DNA of 44,619 nt from an uncultured bacterium (GTDB lineage: Bacteria; Bacteroidota; Bacteroidia; Chitinophagales; CAIODY01): NCBI GenBank assembly GCA_903857255.1, contig CAIODY010000025.1, positions 1-44,619 of the forward strand, written 5' to 3'. The first letter of the stretch is position 1. Every line of letters begins with the position of its first letter. Shown one piece after another: positions 27,055-33,885 of this stretch. Made by a program: the position numbers and the translations under genes. Under the pieces are notes generated by a model. The model had not been told where the DNA came from, did no database searches, and saw nothing but the letters and a program-made list of their open reading frames with translations.

Positions 27055-28044
27055 TTACTCAAGATTACTTACTACTTTAAGTTTTTTGATTTCCGTTTCC
27101 CAATTGGTGTTGGGTAATTTTGATTGCAGCAATTTTATTTTTTCGATGGTTGATTTTTTGAATTTTTCTTGTGCTAATGAATTTGGATTTCTTGGCTTGT
27201 GTGCCACCGCTGCTAATACTTTCGTGATTTCATCATTCTTTTTTTTTGTTTCCATATCCATCAAACTATCGCATAATTTTCCCCAAACAATTTGAGAAGC
27301 TAATCGAGTTGGGTGCAAGAAATCTTCGGTAAAAAAACGATAATCTCTTAATTCGTCCATCACAATTTCATAAGCAGGAAAATAAAAACAATCACTACGA
27401 GTTTTTAATAATTTTTCAATAGCCACAAACAAATTGGCTTTACTTAAATTATTTTCAAAAAAACCAAATGCCAAATAGCGCACTGGGCTTATGGTTAAAA
27501 AGATTTTAACGGATGGATTGATTTGTTTCAAAGCATCCAAACTGTGGTTTATTTTTTCAAAAATTTCATCAGGTGAAAGAAAGCGAAGATTAAATTCAGA
27601 ACCTGAAATTTTATGACAGTTAGAAACAATTCTTCCATCTTTTTTCCATTCGTAAATATGCGATGTGCCAAATGTTAATAGCAAATAATCTGCCTTTTTA
27701 AACCAATCAAAAGTTTCTTTTAATGTAGCATTGATGCTAGTTAGCAGCTCCTCTTTGGTTGGTTTTGAAAAATCAGAATGATGTTGCCAACTGTGAAATA
27801 ATTCATCCTGATAAATCACATCATCATCGCCAAACCATTGTTGCTGAATAATTCTGTTCATGCCATTGGCAATAGATGCAGGATTGTATTGTTGCCCAAA
27901 CGGGTTGACATAAGTGTTGAATTTTAATTCAGAAAATTTGTTGCCAATGTTTTCGGTAAAACATGAACCCATGGTAATCAATCGGTGTGAATGATTGATT
28001 TGAAAAGGATAAGAAGGCGATGGAACAATGGTTTGTAACTGCAT
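27055..28044 (-). CDS. GSCFA-domain protein (SGNH-hydrolase-like)
   Basis: The 329-residue protein belongs to the GSCFA family, a GDSL/SGNH-like group common in Bacteroidota. It shows the name-giving motif as I-T-M-G-S-C-F-T-E-N-I-G near 28-39, L-L-T-F-G-T-S-H-I-Y-E-W with N-C-H-K near 120-145, the I-S-P-V-R segment near 185, and a C-terminal D-F-L-H-P-T-R-L-A that supplies the Asp-His pair of SGNH esterases. No signal peptide is present, so it is probably cytosolic. The substrate is unknown. A near-consensus box, TATTTTCG on the minus strand at 28052-28059, lies just upstream. It is convergent with the acyl-CoA reductase and divergent from the bacilliredoxin gene. Confidence 0.88.
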   Translation of the reverse strand: MQLQTIVPSPSYPFQINHSHRLITMGSCFTENIGNKFSELKFNTYVNPFGQQYNPASIANGMNRIIQQQWFGDDDVIYQDELFHSWQHHSDFSKPTKEELLTSINATLKETFDWFKKADYLLLTFGTSHIYEWKKDGRIVSNCHKISGSEFNLRFLSPDEIFEKINHSLDALKQINPSVKIFLTISPVRYLAFGFFENNLSKANLFVAIEKLLKTRSDCFYFPAYEIVMDELRDYRFFTEDFLHPTRLASQIVWGKLCDSLMDMETKKKNDEITKVLAAVAHKPRNPNSLAQEKFKKSTIEKIKLLQSKLPNTNWETEIKKLKVVSNLE

Positions 28045-28116
28045 GATGCAGCGAAAATAAGCATTGTTGTGAACTAATTGTTGTGGTTATTGTTTTCAAA
28101 TTGATGTTACAAATCG

Positions 28117-28124
28117 TAACTTTG
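28117..28124 (+). promoter_or_regulatory. -7 box TAACTTTG of the bacilliredoxin gene
   Basis: Exact TAnnTTTG match 23 bases before the ATG at 28148. Confidence 0.6.
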
Positions 28125-28147
28125 CTAACTCAAAAAAATAAATAAAA

Positions 28148-28558
28148 ATGTATCCAGCAGAAATTGTAAACCCTATGAAAGCTGAACTGACAGCTGCAGG
28201 TTTTGAAGAATTATTAACGCCTGAAAAGGTGAATGAAACGATGAAACAACCCGGCACCACTTTATTGTTTTTCAATTCAGTGTGTGGTTGTTCGGCAGGC
28301 ACTGCCCGACCAGGTGTGAAAATGGCTATTCAACATCCAAAACGCCCAAACCACATCACTACTGTGTTTGCAGGTTTTGATGTAGATTCGGTGAAACAAG
28401 CCCGAACTTATACCTTGCCTTATCCACCATCATCGCCATCTATTGCATTGTTTAAAGATGGACAATTAGTTCATTTTATTGAGCGTCATCATATCGAAGG
28501 CAGAAGCCCCGAAATGATTGCTCAAAATTTGATTGGTGCTTTTGAGCAATATTGCTAA
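28148..28558 (+). CDS. bacilliredoxin (BrxA/BrxB, YphP/YqiW family)
   Basis: Bacilliredoxins remove bacillithiol from S-bacillithiolated proteins. The 136-residue protein starts M-Y-P-A-E-I-V-N-P-M and carries the family active site V-C-G-C-S-A-G-T-A-R-P with the C-G-C pair at residues 46 and 48. The later V-F-A-G-F-D-V-D-S-V-K-Q-A-R and P-P-S-S-P-S-I-A-L-F-K-D-G segments are also typical of the family and fit a thioredoxin-like fold. It implies that the organism makes bacillithiol; no bsh biosynthesis gene is in the window. It has its own promoter box and a terminator. Confidence 0.94.
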   Translation: MYPAEIVNPMKAELTAAGFEELLTPEKVNETMKQPGTTLLFFNSVCGCSAGTARPGVKMAIQHPKRPNHITTVFAGFDVDSVKQARTYTLPYPPSSPSIALFKDGQLVHFIERHHIEGRSPEMIAQNLIGAFEQYC

Positions 28559-28591
28559 GAATGATTGTAATTGTTTTGTGTTAAAAAAATT

Positions 28592-28616
28592 GCTTGTTGT
28601 GAAATTCGCAGCAAGC
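28592..28616. terminator. bidirectional terminator between bacilliredoxin and ccmE
   Basis: GCTTGTTG / CAGCAAGC forms an 8-bp stem with one G-T pair, followed by seven T on the plus strand and, read on the minus strand, again by seven T. It lies between the two convergent stops and can serve both genes. Confidence 0.8.
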
Positions 28617-28622
28617 ATTTTT

Positions 28623-29039
28623 TTAGGAAGGCATCTTGCCAGTAGCTCTGAATTCTTTTTGAGCATTTTTGGTATCGGTGTATTTACTTGGGCATTTTAA
28701 CACCATGGACGAAGCCTGAAAATCAACACCATTCATCTTTCCAACCACTACTATCTGGTCGCTGCGTTTAAAATCTTTGGGTTCTACATCAGGGTAAATC
28801 ACTTTTACACTTTCACCGTTTTTATCTTTCATATAAAAGCAAAACTGATTAGCATTTTGTAAAGCATTGTATTCGGTTTTGTGTAAAGTATCTAAAGTGC
28901 CCACAATGTGAAATTGGGTAGCAGGCATTTTTCGTGCTGAAGCAAATGTTTCATAACTGCTGAAATCGCCCACCAGTGTTACGATTACAGCTATGCAAAT
29001 TGCAATTAAAATCAATCCTATTAAGTATGTTTTTTTCAT
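28623..29039 (-). CDS. ccmE: CcmE-like cytochrome c maturation haem chaperone, CxxxY type
   Basis: CcmE carries haem through the periplasm for cytochrome c assembly. The 138-residue protein has one N-terminal membrane anchor (about 4-24) and an OB-fold-type domain with F-H-I-V-G-T-L, V-K-V-I-Y-P-D-V-E-P-K-D-F and I-V-V-V-G-K-M-N-G. In standard CcmE haem is bound covalently by His in H-x-x-x-Y. Here the corresponding segment is L-K-C-P-S-K-Y, with Cys116 and Tyr120, the CxxxY variant known from some archaea and bacteria. No other ccm gene is in the window. The promoter box on the minus strand ends only seven bases before the ATG. Confidence 0.85.
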   Translation of the reverse strand: MKKTYLIGLILIAICIAVIVTLVGDFSSYETFASARKMPATQFHIVGTLDTLHKTEYNALQNANQFCFYMKDKNGESVKVIYPDVEPKDFKRSDQIVVVGKMNGVDFQASSMVLKCPSKYTDTKNAQKEFRATGKMPS

Positions 29040-29046
29040 TAGGGTG

Positions 29047-29054
29047 CAAAGATA
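29047..29054 (-). promoter_or_regulatory. -7 box TATCTTTG of ccmE
   Basis: Exact match on the minus strand, followed by GCACCC; seven bases separate it from the start codon, which predicts a nearly leaderless mRNA. Confidence 0.65.
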
Positions 29055-29087
29055 ATTTTAAAACGAACAATCAGCAATGAAGTTTTT

Positions 29088-29285
29088 TTGAAAGCTTGCT
29101 TTATTAGGGTAAATTATTATAGGGATACAAAGTTTCAGGTAACTGATATTTTGGGTAAAACGGTGACTGTTCAATTCAATAAAACTGCCAATGGTTATGA
29201 AATTGTTTTTCCAACCAATGCTGATGGTGTATTTTTTGTCAGGAATTTAGAAACAGGCATGGTGAAGAAATTAATTAGAGAATAA
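29088..29285 (+). pseudogene. relic of a T9SS type A C-terminal sorting domain (1)
   Basis: The frame ends in V-T-D-I-L-G-K-T-V (from about 29139), A-D-G-V-F-F-V-R-N-L and M-V-K-K-L-I-R-E followed by a stop, which is the pattern of the last about 50 residues of Por/T9SS type A cargo (D-x-x-G-K-x-V, then G-x-Y-F-V-R-N, then K-K-L-I). There is no ATG, no signal peptide and no cargo domain; the homologous part starts at about 29130, only 90 bases from the ccmE start on the other strand. This is most likely the 3' remainder of a deleted secreted-protein gene. Confidence 0.6.
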
Positions 29286-29400
29286 CGGCTAATACTTTTA
29301 TCAGTTTTTACTTATTGCTTCGGTTAATGTCCTCACCAAACTGTTCAAAAGATGGACAATTAACAGTTTGGTAAGCGTGATAAAGTAATTGCCAGCTGTT
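29286..29400. repeat. repeat-containing spacer between two T9SS relics
   Basis: Bases 29321-29336 (CGGTTAATGTCCTCAC) match, with one difference, the left arm of the inverted repeat at 44484-44500. Next to it a perfect 10-bp inverted repeat (CCAAACTGTT / AACAGTTTGG, 29336-29371) encloses 16 bases. No gene is seen. Confidence 0.5.
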
Positions 29401-29579
29401 AAGATTGTGGATACGATAGCAGTGTATGATGTATTGAGGCATGTTGTTATTAATCAACCAATCATTAACTCAACTAATCATAAAATGCAACTTGATGTAA
29501 GTGGTTTATGAGTGGCATCTACTTCCTCAAAATCACTGATATCAACGGCAAAGTGAGTAATGGTAAATTTGTGAAGGAC
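29401..29579 (+). pseudogene. relic of a T9SS type A C-terminal sorting domain (2), frameshifted
   Basis: From 29401 the frame reads I-A-V-Y-D-V-L-R-H-V-V, then N-H-K-M-Q-L-D-V-S-G-L and a TGA stop at 29509-29511. From 29511 a second frame continues S-G-I-Y-F-L-K-I-T-D-I-N-G-K-V and N-G-K-F-V-K-D. Joined, these are a complete end of a T9SS type A sorting domain, very like the end of the intact cargo protein at 43060-44466 (S-G-I-Y-F-I-K, then G-K-F-V-K-E). The reading-frame change between the two parts and the absence of a terminal stop show decay. Confidence 0.7.
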
Positions 29580-29600
29580 TATAAAGAGCTATGGGAAATA

Positions 29601-31502
29601 TTATTTTACTTTCAAAAAACCATTTTCAACTTTTATTTTTTCTTCATTTTGCAGCCATTCTAAATTGAATAAAATAGTTTTGGCTGAATAGGCTTTTAAT
29701 AAATTTTGTGCATCGCTAATGGTGAAAGGTCGAATACTGAATTCGTTTTTTAAAGTGCCATAAATCTTCATCAAAGTGTCGACTGAATAGGTTTTCTTTT
29801 TTTGCTCTAAACAAATATCGCATTTGCCACATGGCAAAATATTTTCTTCGCCAAAATAGTGGAGTAAATAATTGCTTCGGCATTCGGTTTCATTTTTCAC
29901 ATAGCCAATCATTGCCTCTGTTCGTTGTGCAGCTTTGGTTTTGAGCATTTGCAAATAATTCAAATTGAGTTCCAGGTGTTCAACTTTAATTCTGTTTTGG
30001 TGTAAAATAATTTGCGGTTTATCTTTCGCCGGCGCATAATCAATCAAATTAAATTTCTTCAATTCCATCATTAACGCATGCAATTGTGAAGCATTGATTC
30101 GTAACTCACTTATCATTTTATTTTCGAGCAAAGGCACATACGCATCGCGAATGCCTGAATGAAAACGTAACAACATTTTCAACACGGGTTCTAACTTTTT
30201 ATTTTCTACTTCAAATCGGTAAATATCTTCTCTGCTGGCAATTACTTTGGCTCGTGAAGGCAGCACCACACCATCAGTTAAAGTGAGCAAATTGTGTTGT
30301 TGTAATAACTTTAAAGATTGAAAAACTGTGAAAGAATTGAGATTGAATTTTTCAGAAAAAACACTCAAATCAAAATCGAATGCCTGTTCTAATCCGCTGC
30401 CAATAGGTATTTGCAACGAATGCATCAAAGCTTCATACACTCTTTTTATTTCATCAACAGCAGGAAAATTATTGTCTAAAGCTGATTGCAAATTAATTAC
30501 ATCATCCTCATTCCAAATCAACACTACAAAAGCATTTTTGCCATCTCTGCCGCCTCTGCCAGCTTCCTGAAAATACGCTTCAGGGCTATCAGGCAAATCT
30601 AAATGCACCACACATCGTACATCAGGTTTATCAATTCCCATCCCAAATGCATTGGTGCAAACCATGCACTGCACTTGATTTTTCATCCATCGTTCTTGCT
30701 TTTTATCTCTTTCACGAGTAGTTAAACCAGCATGGTAAAAATCGGCACTTATTCTGTTTTGATTCAACCATTCGGCTGTAACCTTTGTCAGTCGCCTATT
30801 TCGAGCATACACGATACAAGTGCCATTTATTTTTTTTAAAACTTCAACCAATTTATTTTGCTTAGATTCATCTTTCCGAGCCACATAAATTAAATTGTGT
30901 CTCACAAAACTTTTGGCAAAAATCTGTTCATTTTTAAACAATAATTTTTCACAAATATCTTTTTGCACTTCGGGTGTTGCAGTTGCCGTGAGAGCTATGA
31001 TGGGTATAGTGTTGTGTATTTCACGAATGTTGGCAATTTGCAAATAAGGCGGACGAAAATCATAACCCCATTGCGAAATGCAATGCGCCTCATCCACCGC
31101 AATAAAACTAATGGCTAAATGTGTTAATTGCTCACGAAACAAAGGCTGTTGCAATCTTTCAGGCGAAATGTAGATAAATTTCAATCGCCCGTTGTGAGCA
31201 TTATCCATTACATTCTGAATCTCTTGTTGCGTCATTCCGCTGAAAATTGCAGCGCATGGAATATTTCTTTTTCGCAATTGCAACACTTGGTCTTTCATCA
31301 ATGCAATCAATGGTGAAATGACTACACAAACACCATCCATGGCTAAGGCTGGCACTTGATAACAAACTGATTTCCCACCACCAGTTGGCAACAATGCCAA
31401 GGTATCATTGCCTTGCAAAACGGATTCGATGATTTCCTGCTGACCTTCGCGGAAATTATCATAACCCCAATACTGCTTTAATATGTTTTGAATAGTTGAC
31501 AA
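29601..31502 (-). CDS. recQ: ATP-dependent DNA helicase RecQ
   Basis: RecQ is a 3'-5' helicase for recombination and fork repair. The 633-residue protein starts S-T-I-Q-N-I-L-K-Q-Y-W-G-Y-D-N-F-R-E-G-Q, and shows Walker A T-G-G-G-K-S at about 40-45, D-E-A-H-C-I-S-Q-W-G-Y-D-F-R at 137-150, A-F-G-M-G-I-D-K-P, and Q-E-A-G-R-G-G-R-D-G. The zinc site C-R-S-N-Y-L then C-G-K-C-D-I-C and an RQC-like winged-helix region follow; no HRDC domain is clear. The frame could start at a TTG at 31520, but that codon overlaps a -7 box (31518-31525), so the TTG at 31502 is preferred. There is no ATG near the N-terminus. Confidence 0.94.
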   Translation of the reverse strand: MSTIQNILKQYWGYDNFREGQQEIIESVLQGNDTLALLPTGGGKSVCYQVPALAMDGVCVVISPLIALMKDQVLQLRKRNIPCAAIFSGMTQQEIQNVMDNAHNGRLKFIYISPERLQQPLFREQLTHLAISFIAVDEAHCISQWGYDFRPPYLQIANIREIHNTIPIIALTATATPEVQKDICEKLLFKNEQIFAKSFVRHNLIYVARKDESKQNKLVEVLKKINGTCIVYARNRRLTKVTAEWLNQNRISADFYHAGLTTRERDKKQERWMKNQVQCMVCTNAFGMGIDKPDVRCVVHLDLPDSPEAYFQEAGRGGRDGKNAFVVLIWNEDDVINLQSALDNNFPAVDEIKRVYEALMHSLQIPIGSGLEQAFDFDLSVFSEKFNLNSFTVFQSLKLLQQHNLLTLTDGVVLPSRAKVIASREDIYRFEVENKKLEPVLKMLLRFHSGIRDAYVPLLENKMISELRINASQLHALMMELKKFNLIDYAPAKDKPQIILHQNRIKVEHLELNLNYLQMLKTKAAQRTEAMIGYVKNETECRSNYLLHYFGEENILPCGKCDICLEQKKKTYSVDTLMKIYGTLKNEFSIRPFTISDAQNLLKAYSAKTILFNLEWLQNEEKIKVENGFLKVK

Positions 31503-31517
31503 TGTAATCGTAATCCA

Positions 31518-31525
31518 CAAATATA
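31518..31525 (-). promoter_or_regulatory. -7 box TATATTTG, proximal recQ promoter
   Basis: Exact TAnnTTTG match on the minus strand, 15 bases from the chosen TTG start. A second, distal minus-strand box lies at 31600-31607. Confidence 0.5.
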
Positions 31526-31586
31526 GTAGGAATGCAGTGTTGAAAAAGTGGTAAGTAAAATTTTGATGGTAATAATTTTTATTGCT

Positions 31587-31607
31587 TACATTTGCACAAC
31601 AAAAATA
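31587..31607. promoter_or_regulatory. face-to-face -7 boxes between recQ and the small membrane protein gene
   Basis: TACATTTG at 31587-31594 reads rightward for the gene at 31620, and CAAAAATA at 31600-31607 reads TATTTTTG leftward toward recQ. Exactly five bases (CACAA) lie between, as in the pairs at 21645-21665 and 25874-25894. Confidence 0.55.
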
Positions 31608-31619
31608 CCATCAATTTTT

Positions 31620-31775
31620 ATGTCGGAACAAACAACTTCAAGAGGCAAATACTGGTTAGGTTCATTCGTATTCGTAGGCATCACAGTAGCTTTGTTATTT
31701 ATTGCGCCTCAATTTTTTTGGGTTACACTTCCATTTGCTGGTGCTTTTTCTGCAAAGGCTTTAGACGTAATTTAA
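31620..31775 (+). CDS. small membrane protein (51 residues)
   Basis: The protein begins M-S-E-Q-T-T-S-R-G-K-Y-W and then has two hydrophobic stretches (about 13-31 and 33-46, L-G-S-F-V-F-V-G-I-T-V-A-L-L-F-I-A-P and W-V-T-L-P-F-A-G-A-F), ending A-K-A-L-D-V-I. The frame is open further upstream to 31548, but the promoter box at 31587-31594 lies in that part, so the ATG at 31620 is used. The next gene starts six bases after the stop, so the two are co-transcribed. The function is unknown. Confidence 0.7.
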   Translation: MSEQTTSRGKYWLGSFVFVGITVALLFIAPQFFWVTLPFAGAFSAKALDVI

Positions 31776-31781
31776 TTTTTC

Positions 31782-32318
31782 ATGCTCACATCAATTGGCA
31801 TTGGCAGCCGTTTGCGCCATTCAGAATTTGGTGAAGGAATCTTGATGAAAATTTCATTGGATTATTTCACTATTTCCTTCTTTAATATTGGTGTAAAAGA
31901 AATTAGCAAAACATTTGAAGGCTTAGAATTAATTGAAGCCATCGAACCTGATAAAGATGCTGTTTCGTTTGAATCAGTAGAAATGATTTTAAGCACTTTG
32001 TTGATGAAATGGGCTGATGTGCAAGAGGTTGTAACCATTGCTCCTAAATACATTGGCGGTATGATGTATTTACAATCTGCCGATAAAACCATGAAGCCAA
32101 AGGATATTCCAATCGCCACTTTTTTTCACAAAATTGTGATGCTAAGAGATAGGCTAAGAGTATTGGAACAAAAAATAAATGCGCACACCAAATTGAGCGA
32201 TGAAGAAAAAGTGGAAATGCAACAGTATATCACCCGAATTTACGGTTCGCTAACAACATTTAATGTGTTGTTTAAAAATCCTGATGATAACTTTGTTGGC
32301 GAAAAAGGAAAAGAATAA
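31782..32318 (+). CDS. unknown protein with N-terminal Tudor/CarD-like segment
   Basis: The 178-residue protein opens with I-G-S-R-L-R-H-S-E-F-G-E-G-I-L, a pattern seen in the small Tudor-like barrels of CarD/UvrD-type C-termini, followed by I-S-K-T-F-E-G-L-E-L-I. The rest is helical with I-P-I-A-T-F-F-H-K-I-V-M-L-R-D-R-L-R-V-L-E-Q-K-I-N and an acidic, lysine-rich tail. No catalytic motif is visible. It is the second gene of an operon that begins with the small membrane protein; the DUF4834 gene follows after 17 bases. It is probably soluble and may bind nucleic acid or polymerase, but this rests only on the N-terminal pattern. Confidence 0.75.
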   Translation: MLTSIGIGSRLRHSEFGEGILMKISLDYFTISFFNIGVKEISKTFEGLELIEAIEPDKDAVSFESVEMILSTLLMKWADVQEVVTIAPKYIGGMMYLQSADKTMKPKDIPIATFFHKIVMLRDRLRVLEQKINAHTKLSDEEKVEMQQYITRIYGSLTTFNVLFKNPDDNFVGEKGKE

Positions 32319-32335
32319 AACAGAAATTTAGTGTC

Positions 32336-32566
32336 ATGGGAATTTTCAGATTTTTTGGTGAATTGTTGCTAATTTATTTAGCCTATAAAATCATTTTTGA
32401 ATTAATTATTCCGGCTGCAACCATTACCAAACGTGCCAAGCAAATGATGGATGATGTGAATCAGCAGCAACAAAAATATTCACAACAACAAAATACCACC
32501 ACATCCAACTCATCAAAAAAAACTAACCACGAAGATGAGTATATTGATTACGAAGAAGTGAAATAA
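32336..32566 (+). CDS. DUF4834-type small membrane protein
   Basis: The 76-residue protein has a single N-terminal membrane span (about 5-27, F-F-G-E-L-L-L-I-Y-L-A-Y-K-I-I-F-E-L-I-I-P), a K-R-A-K-Q-M motif, a Gln-rich coil and an acidic end (D-E-Y-I-D-Y-E-E-V-K). This layout and the terminal D-Y-E-E motif match the Bacteroidota DUF4834 family, whose function is unknown. It lies in a plus-strand run with the two genes before it. Confidence 0.75.
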   Translation: MGIFRFFGELLLIYLAYKIIFELIIPAATITKRAKQMMDDVNQQQQKYSQQQNTTTSNSSKKTNHEDEYIDYEEVK

Positions 32567-32580
32567 AACGCTTCGCTGCT

Positions 32581-32588
32581 TACCTTTG
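32581..32588 (+). promoter_or_regulatory. -7 box TACCTTTG of the NlpC/P60 gene
   Basis: Exact consensus followed by GC. The GTG start is only five bases further, so the transcript should be leaderless or nearly so. Confidence 0.6.
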
Positions 32589-32593
32589 CTTTT

Positions 32594-33232
32594 GTGAAAT
32601 TTAAAATTCTATCTTTATTTATTGTTACCATAATTTTTGTAGGATGCGCTACGCATAAGCCTTTGCAACAAACTACTGCCCATCCAAAAGAACATATCGA
32701 ATCGGCAAAAACGAACAATACCAAACCAATTCCAACAAAAAATAATAGTGTTACAAACCGTACACAAAAGCCTGTTTTTAAAACTGAAAAAGAATATGAT
32801 AAGTATTTGATTGATTACTATTCAGAAGTTTTGAAAACTCCAAAAAGCTATATCAGAAACAATATTGAGTTGTATAAATTTATTGACCAATGGACTGGAA
32901 CACCTTATAAATATGGAGGTTCAACGATGAATGGAATTGATTGCAGTGGTTTGGCAAAAACTTTATACGACCAAGTTTATCATCAACAAATTACACGAGA
33001 TGGCAATTCGCAATTCAAAGAATGTGACCCAATAAAAAAGGATGAATTGATGGAAGGTGATTTACTTTTTTTTAAAATTGGTTCACGATATATTACGCAT
33101 GTAGGCATTTATTTGGGAAATAATAAATTTTTTCATGCCAGCTCAAAAGGTGTGATGGTAAGCGATTTGAACGAAAATTATTACAAAAGATATTTTTTTA
33201 GTGGTGGAAGATTGAAAACGATGAACAAGTAA
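32594..33232 (+). CDS. NlpC/P60-family cell-wall peptidase, lipoprotein
   Basis: These enzymes cut peptidoglycan stem peptides. The 212-residue protein starts with GTG and has a lipoprotein signal (I-I-F-V-G-C at about 14-19, lipid on Cys19), a Thr/Lys-rich linker, and a C-terminal NlpC/P60 domain (about 95-210). The domain shows W-T-G-T-P-Y-K-Y-G-G, the catalytic Cys in G-I-D-C-S-G-L near 116, and the His in Y-I-T-H-V-G-I-Y-L-G near 168, with F-F-H-A-S-S for the third residue. It should sit on the periplasmic face of a membrane. The promoter box ends five bases before the GTG. It is last in a run of small envelope-type genes. Confidence 0.9.
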   Translation: MKFKILSLFIVTIIFVGCATHKPLQQTTAHPKEHIESAKTNNTKPIPTKNNSVTNRTQKPVFKTEKEYDKYLIDYYSEVLKTPKSYIRNNIELYKFIDQWTGTPYKYGGSTMNGIDCSGLAKTLYDQVYHQQITRDGNSQFKECDPIKKDELMEGDLLFFKIGSRYITHVGIYLGNNKFFHASSKGVMVSDLNENYYKRYFFSGGRLKTMNK

Positions 33233-33257
33233 ATTTCATTACTATTTCCTTAAATAG

Positions 33258-33265
33258 TACCTTCG
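33258..33265 (+). promoter_or_regulatory. near-consensus -7 box TACCTTCG of the phnA-like gene
   Basis: One mismatch to TAnnTTTG, eight bases before the ATG at 33274. Confidence 0.4.
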
Positions 33266-33273
33266 CCACCCTT

Positions 33274-33855
33274 ATGGCAATAACTAATCAACTTAAAGAA
33301 AGAAGCAACAATAGTTGTGAATTATGCAGCGAACAAGATGAAAATCTGATGGCGTATGCAGTTCCACCCCGAACAAATGATTCAACAGATAATGAAGTTG
33401 CTTTGTGCAACAATTGTTTTTCGCAAATTTCACAATCAAATTATTCGGATACCAATCATTGGAGATGTTTAACAGGCAGCATTTGGAGCGAAGCACCAGC
33501 TGTGCAAGCATTATCTTATAAAATCTTAAGCAAAATAAAAACAGAAGATTGGGCTGCTGAAGCTTTAGAATCAGTTGCGTTAGAGGAATCTGTTATCAAT
33601 TGGGCAAATGCAGAAGATGAAATAGCAGCAGCAAAAGTGGTTCATAAAGATGCTTATGGTATTGAGTTAGCCAGTGGTGATACCGTGATTTTGACACAAA
33701 ATTTAAATGTGAAAGGCGCTAATTTCATTGCCCCTAAAGGAACTATTGTTAGAAAAATAAAAGTAGTGCCTGATAATGCGGAACAAGTAGAAGGAAAAAT
33801 TGAAGGTGATACAATTGTTATTCTTACCAAATTTGTAAGAAAATCTACTGTTTAG
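33274..33855 (+). CDS. PhnA/YjdM-like zinc-ribbon protein
   Basis: The 193-residue protein has an N-terminal zinc ribbon (C-E-L-C near 15-18 and C-N-N-C near 45-48), a middle helical region, and the C-terminal PhnA domain with D-A-Y-G-I-E-L-A-S-G-D-T-V-I-L, L-N-V-K-G-A-N-F-I-A-P-K-G-T, and V-I-L-T-K-F-V-R-K. The PhnA/YjdM family was named for proximity to phosphonate genes but is not needed for phosphonate use; its role is unsettled. The protein is longer than the E. coli form (about 111 residues) because of the middle region. No phosphonate genes are nearby. Confidence 0.88.
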   Translation: MAITNQLKERSNNSCELCSEQDENLMAYAVPPRTNDSTDNEVALCNNCFSQISQSNYSDTNHWRCLTGSIWSEAPAVQALSYKILSKIKTEDWAAEALESVALEESVINWANAEDEIAAAKVVHKDAYGIELASGDTVILTQNLNVKGANFIAPKGTIVRKIKVVPDNAEQVEGKIEGDTIVILTKFVRKSTV

Positions 33856-33885
33856 TTTTGATGGCAATAATGGAATACACTGAAA

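Noticed and set aside
29088-29129. Reading the 65-codon frame at 29088 as an intact small gene
   Set aside because: No ATG, and only the part after 29130 resembles a protein family, which is the end of a larger T9SS cargo.
32460-32530. CAA/CAG-rich tract as a simple repeat element
   Set aside because: It encodes the Gln-rich coil of the DUF4834 protein and is not a regular repeat.
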